Shown here piece after piece: positions 44,860 through 53,274 of a stretch of DNA of 64,000 nt. The stretch comes from CAYFKJ01 sp964528595 (lineage in GTDB: Bacteria > Pseudomonadota > Alphaproteobacteria > UBA2966). The position numbers were made by a program, and so were the translations under genes. The stretch's first letter is position 1, and each line of letters begins with the position of its first letter. The stretch covers positions 26,791 to 90,790 of the forward strand of contig CAZGTM010000009.1 in assembly GCA_964528595.1 (NCBI GenBank). Direction: 5' to 3'. The notes beneath the pieces are model-generated. The model was not told where the DNA came from and ran no database searches. It saw nothing but the letters and a program-made list of their open reading frames with translations.

Positions 44860-45945
44860 TTAGATGCCGAAGGTTGAGGGGCGCTTGGAATGGTGCGTGT
44901 TGGTGAGGGAAAAATGGAGGCCATCTCTCGTCAACCGCCCTTCATTTTCAAGTTTCACCAAATGCGCCTCAGTGACTGAAGAATACCAGGGGCAGAGCTC
45001 CAACGCTCGTGCGCTATAGAGGTGCCGGTCGAGTTCACGACAGGTCTTTGGGCAAGCCGAAAGCTGCTCTTCAATCTCGTTCTGGCGACCGACGATGACA
45101 GATTGCGTCTCCGCCACGGCCGCCCGGTAATCGTTGATGGCTCCGCCATGGGAGGGGAAGGCTTCACGGACTGAATAATCCGCAACATTTGCCAGACTTT
45201 CTAGATAGCGATCGACGCCCCCGCCACTCGACGAATACCAGGGCAAGGCCGCACCTGCACCGCTGTTGCGCAGCAAATCCGTCGTCAGCATGATGCCTTT
45301 GTCATCCTCATGAAACATCATCAAGCCAGCCTCATGACCGGGCACGGGAATGGCCTCAAGGCAATAGACCCCCAATTGCAGCCGATCGCCGTCATGAATG
45401 GCGGTAACGTCCGCTTCCGCCAGCAGCCAGTCACCGCAGGTTTGTCGGAAGTTGTTCAACACGTCGTAATCAGCCAGTTCGGGAACGATTCTCCGCACTG
45501 CCCGCGGCAGGATTTGCTCCGATTGCAGGTCGGGATTGGTGGCAATGGGGAGCGATTTTGCCGACAGCAGTATTCGCGGCGTGACATGCTTCATGAATTG
45601 CCTGACGCCCGCGATATGATCGGTGTGACCGTGGGTCAGCAGAATGGTGTGGATATCCCCGACCGCATGCCCGGCGGCGGCGATACAGGCGGCAATTCCG
45701 CCAAAACTCTCTTCTCTGTCGAGGCCTGTGTCGATCAGGATGAGTCCATCCTGGTCAACGATTACCCAGACATTTGCCGCCGTCGGCCAGCGGCGACCGT
45801 CAAATTCCAGAAAAAGAAAATCCTCCCTCACCGCATTCAGCTTGTACACCCGATCTGATCTTTCCCTGTCCACCTCTAATGCGGTGCAGATCATATGGAA
45901 AATGTTGCACGGCATGAAGAGACTTGTTTCTCTGGACAACCTCAT
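44860..45945 (-). CDS. MBL-fold metallo-hydrolase
   Basis: About 361 residues from ATG 45945. The metal motif is THGHTDHIAG (His105, His107, Asp109 and His110), preceded by LILIDTGLD; VPGHEAGLMMF gives a later His ligand and LLTTDLL the Asp. A C-terminal winged-helix-like part (TEAHLVKLENEGRL) is like LACTB2-type hydrolases. Other ATGs at 45915 and 45894 are possible. It lies 12 nt after the GNAT gene. Substrate unknown. Confidence 0.85.
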   Translation of the reverse strand: MRLSRETSLFMPCNIFHMICTALEVDRERSDRVYKLNAVREDFLFLEFDGRRWPTAANVWVIVDQDGLILIDTGLDREESFGGIAACIAAAGHAVGDIHTILLTHGHTDHIAGVRQFMKHVTPRILLSAKSLPIATNPDLQSEQILPRAVRRIVPELADYDVLNNFRQTCGDWLLAEADVTAIHDGDRLQLGVYCLEAIPVPGHEAGLMMFHEDDKGIMLTTDLLRNSGAGAALPWYSSSGGGVDRYLESLANVADYSVREAFPSHGGAINDYRAAVAETQSVIVGRQNEIEEQLSACPKTCRELDRHLYSARALELCPWYSSVTEAHLVKLENEGRLTRDGLHFSLTNTHHSKRPSTFGI

Positions 45946-45957
45946 GAGAAACGGCAA

Positions 45958-46500
45958 CTAACCGACTTCGCTGCCTGCCAATGCCTTCAAATCGGTCCAG
46001 ACGTAGACCGCCGTCGCCAGGCGTTCGCCGGCGAAATCGCGCTGTGTGCGGGCGGCCAACGTGGCGCCCAGCGCTTCGTAGAAAAAACGGTTGGGATTGC
46101 CCTCCAGGACTTCGACGTAAAGGCTCCTCATGCCCCGTCCGGCCACCCGTTTGGCTATTGTCGCGCAGAACCGGCGGCCAAGACCCTGATCGCGGTAATC
46201 CTGCTGGACGTAAAGTTCGAAGATCTGCGCCGCCGGGGGATCGCCCGGTGCGACCCACTGCCGCCGTGCCGGTCCCCAGGTGGCGTAGGCGACGATCTCT
46301 CCCGTTTCAGTCTCGGCAATCAGCACGTTTTCGGCGTAGCCGCGCAGGCGGTCGGGCCACCGCGAGGCCGCGCCGAGATTGCGCACGAGATAGGCCTCGG
46401 GCAGCAGGGTCGGATAGGCGTCGCGCCAGGTTTCGGTTTCGACCTTGGCGATACCCGTGGCGTCGGGCGGGCGGGCGAGCCTGATTGCGGGGACCGTCAC
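45958..46500 (-). CDS. GNAT-family N-acetyltransferase
   Basis: 180 residues. The acetyl-CoA binding motif A is seen as LYVQQDYRDQGLGRRFCATI, followed by SLYVEVLEGNPNRFFYEALG. Such enzymes acetylate amines on small molecules or proteins. It lies 17 nt after the GYD gene, all in the minus direction. Substrate unknown. Confidence 0.87.
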   Translation of the reverse strand: MTVPAIRLARPPDATGIAKVETETWRDAYPTLLPEAYLVRNLGAASRWPDRLRGYAENVLIAETETGEIVAYATWGPARRQWVAPGDPPAAQIFELYVQQDYRDQGLGRRFCATIAKRVAGRGMRSLYVEVLEGNPNRFFYEALGATLAARTQRDFAGERLATAVYVWTDLKALAGSEVG

Positions 46501-46517
46501 GCGCCGCCGATCCAGGT

Positions 46518-46811
46518 TTACGGCAGCGCCGCGATGATGTCGCGGTATTCGCCTTCGGGGAAGGCCATCAGGGTCTTGGTCCGGAGGGCGCCGGTGGAAC
46601 CGACGGTGAGCAGGAATTTCGCCGCCGTCGCTTCGTCGGGCATGTCGTATACCACGACAATGTCGTGGTCGCCCATGGTGAGATAGAATTTCGTCAACTT
46701 GCCGCCCATGCGCTTGGCCAGCCGTTTGACCACATTGAGACGCTTTGGCGATTCCTTAACGGCGGCGATACCGTCCTGAGTGTAATTGATCAAGCTGATA
46801 TAGGTACGCAT
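46518..46811 (-). CDS. GYD-domain protein
   Basis: 97 residues: MRTYISLINYTQDGIAAVKE, GGKLTKFYLTMGDHDIVVVY and a C-terminal ALRTKTLMAFPEGEY. This matches the GYD family (PF08734), small ferredoxin-like proteins of unknown role. The family-defining triplet here is Gly-Asp-His. It stands between the LysE and GNAT genes. The frame upstream of the ATG is open but meaningless. Confidence 0.85.
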   Translation of the reverse strand: MRTYISLINYTQDGIAAVKESPKRLNVVKRLAKRMGGKLTKFYLTMGDHDIVVVYDMPDEATAAKFLLTVGSTGALRTKTLMAFPEGEYRDIIAALP

Positions 46812-46894
46812 GGTCAATCCTCCTCTGCAAGGTGGACCGATTGTCTCACGAAAGAGGGCGCCAAGCGCCAGGAAAACCGGGCCGCCGAAAAGTT

Positions 46895-47530
46895 CTATTC
46901 GCGGACCGCAACGATATGTATGCCGAGGCCGAGCAGGGCAGCGCCCGTCAGGCCCTCCAGTGATCGGCGTATCCGGGGGCGGCGCAGGACATCGCCCGCC
47001 TTGGTAACGACGATGGCGTAGCCCGTCAGCCAGACGAACGTCATCAGACAGAAAATCAGGCCGAGCATGGCCAGTCCGGCAAACGTCGACGTGCCCGCGG
47101 GTGCGAACTGCGGCAGCAGGCTGGCGAAGAAGACGGCCATCTTGGGATTGCCGAGGTTGCTTACGACCCCTTGCCTGAGCGCCTTCATTGGCGACAAGCC
47201 CGGTCCCGCCGGGGCGCCGGTCCCGTTGGCGGCGGTTTGCGACGGGCGGAGCGCGGCGTAGAGCGATTGCAGGCCGAGGAAGCCGATGTAACAGGCTCCG
47301 GCCAGCTTGACGGCGGCAAACAAAGGTTCGGAGGTTACGAGGAAAGCCACCACACCGAGCGCCGTCGCCAATGCCCAGACGGCCTGACCGCCCGCCACGC
47401 CCAACGCGGTCATTACGCCGCCGCGCTGTCCGCCGGCCAGGGTGTTGCGGATGGTCAGTGCGGTATCCTGTCCCGGCGTTACGATCACGACCAGGGAAAT
47501 TGCGATAAAGGCGACAAATGCATCGACCAT
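46895..47530 (-). CDS. LysE-family amino acid exporter
   Basis: 211 residues from ATG 47530. Six membrane segments and the family start FIAISLVVIVTPGQDTALTI with GGQRGGVMTALGVAGGQ are diagnostic. Exports amino acids or related small molecules. It is transcribed away from icmF, with 159 nt between. Confidence 0.88.
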   Translation of the reverse strand: MVDAFVAFIAISLVVIVTPGQDTALTIRNTLAGGQRGGVMTALGVAGGQAVWALATALGVVAFLVTSEPLFAAVKLAGACYIGFLGLQSLYAALRPSQTAANGTGAPAGPGLSPMKALRQGVVSNLGNPKMAVFFASLLPQFAPAGTSTFAGLAMLGLIFCLMTFVWLTGYAIVVTKAGDVLRRPRIRRSLEGLTGAALLGLGIHIVAVRE

Positions 47531-47612
47531 TTTTCCCAATCCTCGACGAAAGCCCGAACCGGCGTTCCAAGGTTCATTTCAGTCCGCCGTTGCCGCCAAA
47601 TCAAGCCTTCTG

Positions 47613-47641
47613 TTGCAATGCAGCGAATGGCTTGGGACAAT
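47613..47641 (+). promoter_or_regulatory. Putative sigma-70-like promoter for icmF
   Basis: TTGCAA (47613-47618) and GACAAT (47636-47641) with a 17-nt spacer, 48 nt before the GTG of icmF. The spacing is ideal and the boxes close to consensus, but this is a by-eye call. Confidence 0.35.
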
Positions 47642-47689
47642 AGGCCGACATCCGCCGCCGCCCGTTACCCGTTTGTTGGAGACCTCCCT

Positions 47690-50600
47690 GTGGCCAAGAA
47701 GCCCCGAATCCGCAGCATTGCCAAACGACGCGCCGTGAAGACCGTCAAGTCGCCGGCCAAGCCCAAACGCTATTCGATGAAGAACCCGGTGCGCTTCGTC
47801 ACGGCGACCAGTTTGTTCGACGGCCACGACGCCTCCATCAACATCATGCGGCGCATGTTGCAGGCCGGCGGGGCGGAGGTTGTGCACCTCGGCCACAACC
47901 GCTCGGTCAACGAAATCGTCACGGCGGCCATCGAGGAAGACGCCAACGCCATCGCGGTGTCGTCCTACCAGGGCGGCCATATCGAGTTCTTCGAATACAT
48001 GATCGACCTGCTGGCCGAACGCGGCGCCAGGCACGTCAAGGTGTTCGGCGGCGGCGGCGGCGTGATCATTCCCGAGGAAGTGCGCGAACTGCAGAAGTAC
48101 GGCGTCACCCGCATCTATTCGCCGGGCGACGGACAATCGCTGGGGCTCGAAGGCATGATCGACGACATGCTCAAACGGTCCGATTACGATCTGGCCCGCA
48201 AACAGCCCAAATCCCTGAAAGGATTGACCGGTGGCAATACCCGCGATCTCGCCCGCGTGATCTCCGGGCTTGAGGTCGGCTCGGCGACCGTCAAACTGAA
48301 GCGCGAGATTGCCAAGCTGGCCAAGGCCCAAGGCGACATACCCGTGCTGGGCATTACCGGCACGGGCGGCGCCGGCAAGAGCTCGCTGACCGACGAAATC
48401 GTCAGGCGCTTCCACCTCGACCATCCCGATCTCAAACTCGCCGTCATCGCCGTCGATCCCTCCAAACGTAAGACCGGTGGGGCCCTGCTGGGCGACCGCA
48501 TCCGCATGAACGCCATTAGCGTGCCGGGCATCTACATGCGTTCGCTGGCCACGCGCGGTTCCGGTTCGGAGGTCGCCAAGTGTCTGCCCCAGGCCATCGC
48601 GGCCTGCAAGGCGGCGGGCTATGACGCCATCATCGCCGAGACGTCGGGTATCGGACAGGGCGACGCCGCCATCGTGCCGTTCGTCGACGTCACCATCTAC
48701 GCCATGACGCCGGAATTCGGCGCGGCCAGCCAGCTCGAAAAAATCGACATGCTGGATTTTGCCGATATCGTCGCCATCAACAAGTTTGACCGCCGCGGCG
48801 CCGACGATGCGCTGCGGGATGTGCGCAAACAGTTCCAGCGCAACCACGAACGCTTCGGCGAAAAAGCCGAAGACATGCCTGTCTACGGCACCATCGCCGC
48901 CAAGTTCAACGACGACGGCGTCAGCGCGCTTTACACCGGCATCCTCGAAGCTTTCCGGGCCAAGGGCTTGAGTGATCTTGAAAGCAGTTATCCGGCGGGC
49001 GGCAAAGTAACCTCGCGCCGCGATCTGCTGATCGCGCCCGAGCGTCAACGCTACCTGGCCGAAATCTCCGAAACGGTACGCAGCTACCACGCGACAAGCA
49101 TCGAGCAAGCCGGCATCGCGCGCGAACGCCGCCAATTGCTAGCCTCGGCCGACATGGTACGCCAGGCCGGCGGCACCAAGAAGGACGCGGCCGCTTTGGA
49201 GAAACTCGCCAAGGCGCGCGAGAAATCCCTCAACGCCGACACCAAATCGATCCTCGAACAATGGCCGGCGGCGCGCGACGCCTATACCGGCGATGAATTC
49301 ATTTCGGAAGTTCGGGGCCGCAAGCTGACGACGCCGCTAACGACGGTCTCGCTCTGCGGCACGCACATCCCGAAAGTGGCGCTGCCGCGCTTCGACGACG
49401 ACGGCGACCTGGTGCGCTGGCTGCGCTCGGAAAACCTGCCGGGCCGTTTCCCCTACACCTCCGGCGTCTTCCCCTTCAAACGCGAGGGCGAGGATCCGAC
49501 CCGCATGTTTGCCGGTGAGGGCGACGCCTTCCGCACCAACAAGCGTTTCAAATACCTCTCCAAGGACAGCCCGGCCAAGCGTCTCTCGACCGCCTTCGAT
49601 TCGGTGACTCTCTACGGCAACGATCCGGCCAAGCGGCCCGACATCTACGGCAAGGTCGGCAATTCCGGCGTCTCCATCGCGACGCTTGAAGACATGGAGG
49701 TGCTCTACGACGGCTTCGATCTTTGCAACCCGTCGACCAGCGTCTCGATGACCATCAACGGCCCGGCGCCGACCATCCTGGCAATGTTCATGAATACGGC
49801 CATCGACCAGCAGATGGCCAAGTTCCAGAAGGAAAAGAAGCGCAAGCCCAAACCGGCCGAAGCCGCCAAGCTGCGCGCCTGGACGCTGGAGAACGTGCGC
49901 GGCACGGTACAAGCTGACATCCTGAAAGAGGACCAGGGTCAGAACACCTGCCTCTTCTCGACCGAATTCAGTCTCAAGGTGATGGGCGACATCCAGGCCT
50001 ATTTCGTCGAGCACGCCGTGCAGAACTTCTATTCGGTCTCGATTTCCGGCTATCACATCGCCGAGGCCGGCGCCAACCCGATCAGTCAGCTCGCCTTTAC
50101 GCTGGCCAACGGCTTTACCTATGTCGAAGCCTATTTGGCGCGAGGCATGAAGATCGACGACTTCGCGCCCAACCTCTCGTTCTTCTTCTCGACCGGCATG
50201 GATCCCGAGTATTCGGTGCTGGGGCGCGTGGCGCGGCGTATCTGGGCGACGACGATGCGCGACAAGTACGGCGCGTCGGAGCGGTCGCAGAAGCTCAAGT
50301 ACCACACCCAGACCTCGGGCCGCTCGCTGCACGCCCAGGAGATGGACTTCAACGACATCCGCACCACGCTGCAGGCCCTGGTGGCGTCCTATGACAACAC
50401 CAATTCGCTGCACACCAACGCCTACGACGAAGCGATCACGACGCCGACCCAGGAATCGGTGCGCCGCGCCATGGCGATCCAGATGATCATCAACCGCGAA
50501 TGGGGCCTGTCGAAGTGCGAGAACCCCAACCAGGGCTCCTTCATCATGGAGGAACTGACGGACTTGGTTGAGGAGGCCGTGCTGCAGGAATTTGAGCGCA

Positions 50601-50998
50601 TCTCCGAACGCGGCGGCGTGCTGGGCGCCATGGAAACCGGCTATCAGCGCGGCAAGATCCAGGACGAGAGCCTTTACTACGAGACCCTCAAGCACGACGG
50701 CAGCTATCCCATCATGGGGGTGAACACCTTCATCAATCCGGACGCCCAGCCGCACGAGACGACCATCGAACTGGCGCGCTCGACCGAGGGCGAGAAGAAG
50801 AGCCAACTCAAACGCCTCAAGGCCTTCCACAAGACACACGCCAAGGACAGCGCCGAGATGATCGCGCGGCTGCAGAAAACCGCGGTCGAGGGCGGTAACG
50901 TCTTCACCGTACTGATGGACGCCGTGCGGGTCTGCTCGCTGGGTCAGATCACCGACGCCCTGTTCGAAGTCGGCGGCCAGTACCGGCGCAACATGTAA
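47690..50998 (+). CDS. icmF: Fused isobutyryl-CoA mutase
   Basis: 1102 residues from GTG 47690 (GGAG 8 nt upstream). Order: a basic 28-residue leader, B12-binding domain (SLFDGHDASINIMRRML), MeaB-like G-protein chaperone domain (GTGGAGKSS), then the large mutase domain. Phe607 in RMFAGEG and Gln751 in DQGQNTC stand where methylmalonyl-CoA mutase has Tyr and Arg; these match Phe598 and Gln742 of the characterised Geobacillus IcmF. So the substrate is expected to be isobutyryl-/n-butyryl-CoA. It needs adenosylcobalamin. Another start at 47777 (Met30) would drop the leader. Confidence 0.95.
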   Translation: MAKKPRIRSIAKRRAVKTVKSPAKPKRYSMKNPVRFVTATSLFDGHDASINIMRRMLQAGGAEVVHLGHNRSVNEIVTAAIEEDANAIAVSSYQGGHIEFFEYMIDLLAERGARHVKVFGGGGGVIIPEEVRELQKYGVTRIYSPGDGQSLGLEGMIDDMLKRSDYDLARKQPKSLKGLTGGNTRDLARVISGLEVGSATVKLKREIAKLAKAQGDIPVLGITGTGGAGKSSLTDEIVRRFHLDHPDLKLAVIAVDPSKRKTGGALLGDRIRMNAISVPGIYMRSLATRGSGSEVAKCLPQAIAACKAAGYDAIIAETSGIGQGDAAIVPFVDVTIYAMTPEFGAASQLEKIDMLDFADIVAINKFDRRGADDALRDVRKQFQRNHERFGEKAEDMPVYGTIAAKFNDDGVSALYTGILEAFRAKGLSDLESSYPAGGKVTSRRDLLIAPERQRYLAEISETVRSYHATSIEQAGIARERRQLLASADMVRQAGGTKKDAAALEKLAKAREKSLNADTKSILEQWPAARDAYTGDEFISEVRGRKLTTPLTTVSLCGTHIPKVALPRFDDDGDLVRWLRSENLPGRFPYTSGVFPFKREGEDPTRMFAGEGDAFRTNKRFKYLSKDSPAKRLSTAFDSVTLYGNDPAKRPDIYGKVGNSGVSIATLEDMEVLYDGFDLCNPSTSVSMTINGPAPTILAMFMNTAIDQQMAKFQKEKKRKPKPAEAAKLRAWTLENVRGTVQADILKEDQGQNTCLFSTEFSLKVMGDIQAYFVEHAVQNFYSVSISGYHIAEAGANPISQLAFTLANGFTYVEAYLARGMKIDDFAPNLSFFFSTGMDPEYSVLGRVARRIWATTMRDKYGASERSQKLKYHTQTSGRSLHAQEMDFNDIRTTLQALVASYDNTNSLHTNAYDEAITTPTQESVRRAMAIQMIINREWGLSKCENPNQGSFIMEELTDLVEEAVLQEFERISERGGVLGAMETGYQRGKIQDESLYYETLKHDGSYPIMGVNTFINPDAQPHETTIELARSTEGEKKSQLKRLKAFHKTHAKDSAEMIARLQKTAVEGGNVFTVLMDAVRVCSLGQITDALFEVGGQYRRNM

Positions 50999-51004
50999 GA
51001 AATT

Positions 51005-51016
51005 GGTGCCTGGCAC
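51005..51016. repeat. Short palindrome after icmF
   Basis: GGTGCCTGGCAC contains the perfect palindrome GTGCC-T-GGCAC, 6 nt after the icmF stop. It resembles the RAYT-linked core GGTGACAGGTAC in 9 of 12 positions; the match is weak. Confidence 0.35.
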
Positions 51017-51050
51017 TTAATTATTGTTAACGGTTTGGTCGTCCGCGCTC

Positions 51051-51953
51051 ATGGAACTCTGGATCCCCATCACGATCGGCGCGGCGTTTTTTCAGAACCT
51101 GCGCTCGGCCCTGCAAAAACATTTGAAGGAGCGCCTTTCCACCGGCGGGGCGACCTATGCGCGCTTCATCTATGCCTGGCCGTTCGCCATTCTGTACGTG
51201 CTGGTTCTGGCCGAACTACCGGACTTCACCATGCCGGCGTTCCACTGGAGGTTTGCGCTCTACGCAGCCATCGGCGGGACGGCGCAGATGCTGGCGACGG
51301 CGTTGCTGATCTATCTTTTTGCCTTCCGTAATTTCGCCGTCGGGACGACCTATTCGAAAACCGAAACCATGCAGACGGCTATTTTCGGTCTGGTGATCCT
51401 GGGCGACGCTTTGACCGTTTCGCTTACCGTCGCCATCCTTGTCAGCTTGGCCGGTGTCATCGCTCTGTCATCGGCGCAGAGCGGCTTCAGGTTCGGCCAG
51501 ATGCTGTCGGGCCTGACCCAACGCGCGGCGCTGATCGGGCTTGGTTCGGGCGCGTTCTTCGGTGTCTCCGCCGTGTCGTACCGGGCGGCGTCTCTCAGCC
51601 TGGGCGGCGACGGCTTCCTCATTCAGGCGGCCTTTACGCTGGCCTGCGTTTTAGGATTCCAGTCCGTTACCATGGGCGTCTATCTGATCTGGCGCGAGCC
51701 GCGGCAGTTCTTAGAGGTTCTGAAGGCTTGGAAAGTTGCGGGCTGGGTCGGCGTCACCGGCATGATCGGTTCGGTCGGCTGGTTCACGGCCATGACCATT
51801 CAGAATGCGGCCTATGTCCGGGCGCTGGGGCAGATCGAACTGGTTTTTACCTTCATCGCCGCCCATCTCTTCTTCCGGGAAAAGACCACGGCCATGGAGT
51901 TTTCCGGTATCGTCCTGGTGGTCGCGGGGATCTTGATCCTGCTATTGGCCTAA
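51051..51953 (+). CDS. DMT-superfamily (EamA-like) transporter
   Basis: 300 residues from ATG 51051, ten hydrophobic segments in two repeats. The second repeat ends LGQIELVFTFIAAHLFFREK, the usual EamA pattern. It lies 18 nt before a mandelate-racemase-like enzyme in the same direction, so it may move that enzyme's substrate. Confidence 0.83.
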   Translation: MELWIPITIGAAFFQNLRSALQKHLKERLSTGGATYARFIYAWPFAILYVLVLAELPDFTMPAFHWRFALYAAIGGTAQMLATALLIYLFAFRNFAVGTTYSKTETMQTAIFGLVILGDALTVSLTVAILVSLAGVIALSSAQSGFRFGQMLSGLTQRAALIGLGSGAFFGVSAVSYRAASLSLGGDGFLIQAAFTLACVLGFQSVTMGVYLIWREPRQFLEVLKAWKVAGWVGVTGMIGSVGWFTAMTIQNAAYVRALGQIELVFTFIAAHLFFREKTTAMEFSGIVLVVAGILILLLA

Positions 51954-51971
51954 GCAAGGGGAGCTGCCGTT

Positions 51972-53063
51972 ATGCCGATGTCTGATCTTACCATCCGTTC
52001 GCTGGACCTGACGCCGATGCTGGTGCCGCTGACCACGCCGATGCGGACGGCCAGCGGCAGCATCGAGGTGTCGCCGCTGATCGCCATCGACCTGGTGACG
52101 GAGGAGGGCGTAACGGGCAGCACCTATCTTTTCTGCTACACCCCGCTGGCCCTAAAACCCGTTTACGAAATGCTGCAAGGTCTGGCCCCGCTGATCGAGG
52201 GTCGTTTGTGCGCCCCCGCTGAGATCGACCGCGATCTTCGCAGCACCTTCAGGCTGCTGGGCGAACAGGGCGTCGTCGGCATGGCGCTGTCGGGCATCGA
52301 CATGGCGGCTTGGGACGCTTGTGCACGGGCCGCCGGCGTGCCGCTGGCAAAGCTCCTCGGCGGCGATCCGTCGCGCCGCATCCAGGCCTACGACAGCCTG
52401 TGGCTCTTAGGCCTCGACGAAGTGGAATCCGTCTTCGGCAAATCGCTGGAGCAGGGTTTTCGGGCGGTCAAGATCAAGCTGGGCCACGAGAACGTGCAAA
52501 CCGACATCGAGGTCTGCCGGTTGGGCCGTGAAGTCCTCGGCCCGGACGTCAGGTTCATGGTCGATTACAACCAGTCTCTCAGCGTGCCGGAGGCGATCCG
52601 CCGCATCCGCCTGCTGGAGGAATTCGACCTCCATTGGATCGAGGAACCGACCATGTTCAACGATCATGCCGGTCACGCCACGATCCGGGCGGGCGTCAAC
52701 ACGGCGATCTGCGTTGGCGAGAACTGGTGGGGCATTCCCGACATGACGGCGAGCGTCCTGGCGGAGGCCTCCGACTACGTCATGCCGGATCTGATGAAGA
52801 TCGGCGGCGTGACGGGCTGGCTGCGCGCGGCGGCGCTGGGCGAGGCGCATGGACTGCCGGTCAGCAGTCACCTTTTCAACGAAGTCAGCACCCAGGTGAT
52901 GGCCGCCGCCCCGGCGGTTCATCTGCTGGAATACCTCGACGCCTCAAGCAATATCCTGCAGGAACCACAAACGTTCGATGACGGCTACGCCACCGTGCCC
53001 GACCGGCCAGGCAGCGGGCTCGAGTGGGATCAAGCGGCGCTGGCAAAGTACCGCGTCGAATAG
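51972..53063 (+). CDS. Mandelate racemase-like enolase-superfamily enzyme
   Basis: 363 residues. All catalytic residues of Pseudomonas mandelate racemase are found at the same positions plus three: Lys167-x-Lys169 (AVKIKL), metal ligands Asp198 (MVDYNQSL), Glu224 (WIEEPT) and Glu250 (GENWWG), the Asp273/His300 dyad (MPDLMKIGG, SSHLFNE) and Glu320. Sequence around each motif is very close to that enzyme. It should abstract an alpha proton from a 2-hydroxy acid; mandelate itself is not proven. No mandelate-pathway neighbours, but an EamA-like transporter sits just upstream. Confidence 0.88.
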   Translation: MPMSDLTIRSLDLTPMLVPLTTPMRTASGSIEVSPLIAIDLVTEEGVTGSTYLFCYTPLALKPVYEMLQGLAPLIEGRLCAPAEIDRDLRSTFRLLGEQGVVGMALSGIDMAAWDACARAAGVPLAKLLGGDPSRRIQAYDSLWLLGLDEVESVFGKSLEQGFRAVKIKLGHENVQTDIEVCRLGREVLGPDVRFMVDYNQSLSVPEAIRRIRLLEEFDLHWIEEPTMFNDHAGHATIRAGVNTAICVGENWWGIPDMTASVLAEASDYVMPDLMKIGGVTGWLRAAALGEAHGLPVSSHLFNEVSTQVMAAAPAVHLLEYLDASSNILQEPQTFDDGYATVPDRPGSGLEWDQAALAKYRVE

Positions 53064-53231
53064 CGGAATCGGCGTCGAAAAAAATCTTCGCGGCGTAGCA
53101 TTTTCTCTCTTGCGCCGGACACGGAATCGGCCTAATTCGGTCAGACCCGCAACGACGACCTCGCCGCGCCGCTAGTTAAGAAGGCAGAGCGGAGGGAGCC
53201 AAGCGGGCGAGCGTTAACCTGTTCGTCTGTC

Positions 53232-53251
53232 GGCACCAGAAAAGGGGTGCC
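53232..53251. repeat. Small inverted repeat before the MFS gene
   Basis: GGCACC (53232-53237) and GGTGCC (53246-53251) around an 8-nt spacer, 23 nt before the MFS start. It lies in a 211-nt gap where I see no other clear element. It could be an operator or a short repeat related to the one after icmF. Confidence 0.35.
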
Positions 53252-53274
53252 TAATTGCCTGGAGGATCGTCGTC

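Noticed and set aside
47579..49135. Long open frame on the minus strand opposite icmF (518 codons)
   Set aside because: It is a product of high GC3 on the coding strand; no domain is recognisable, and icmF covers the whole stretch with full conservation. The same holds for 49337-51016.
47690..50998. Methylmalonyl-CoA mutase
   Set aside because: The specificity residues are Phe607 and Gln751, as in IcmF, and the fused order B12 - G-protein - mutase is that of IcmF.
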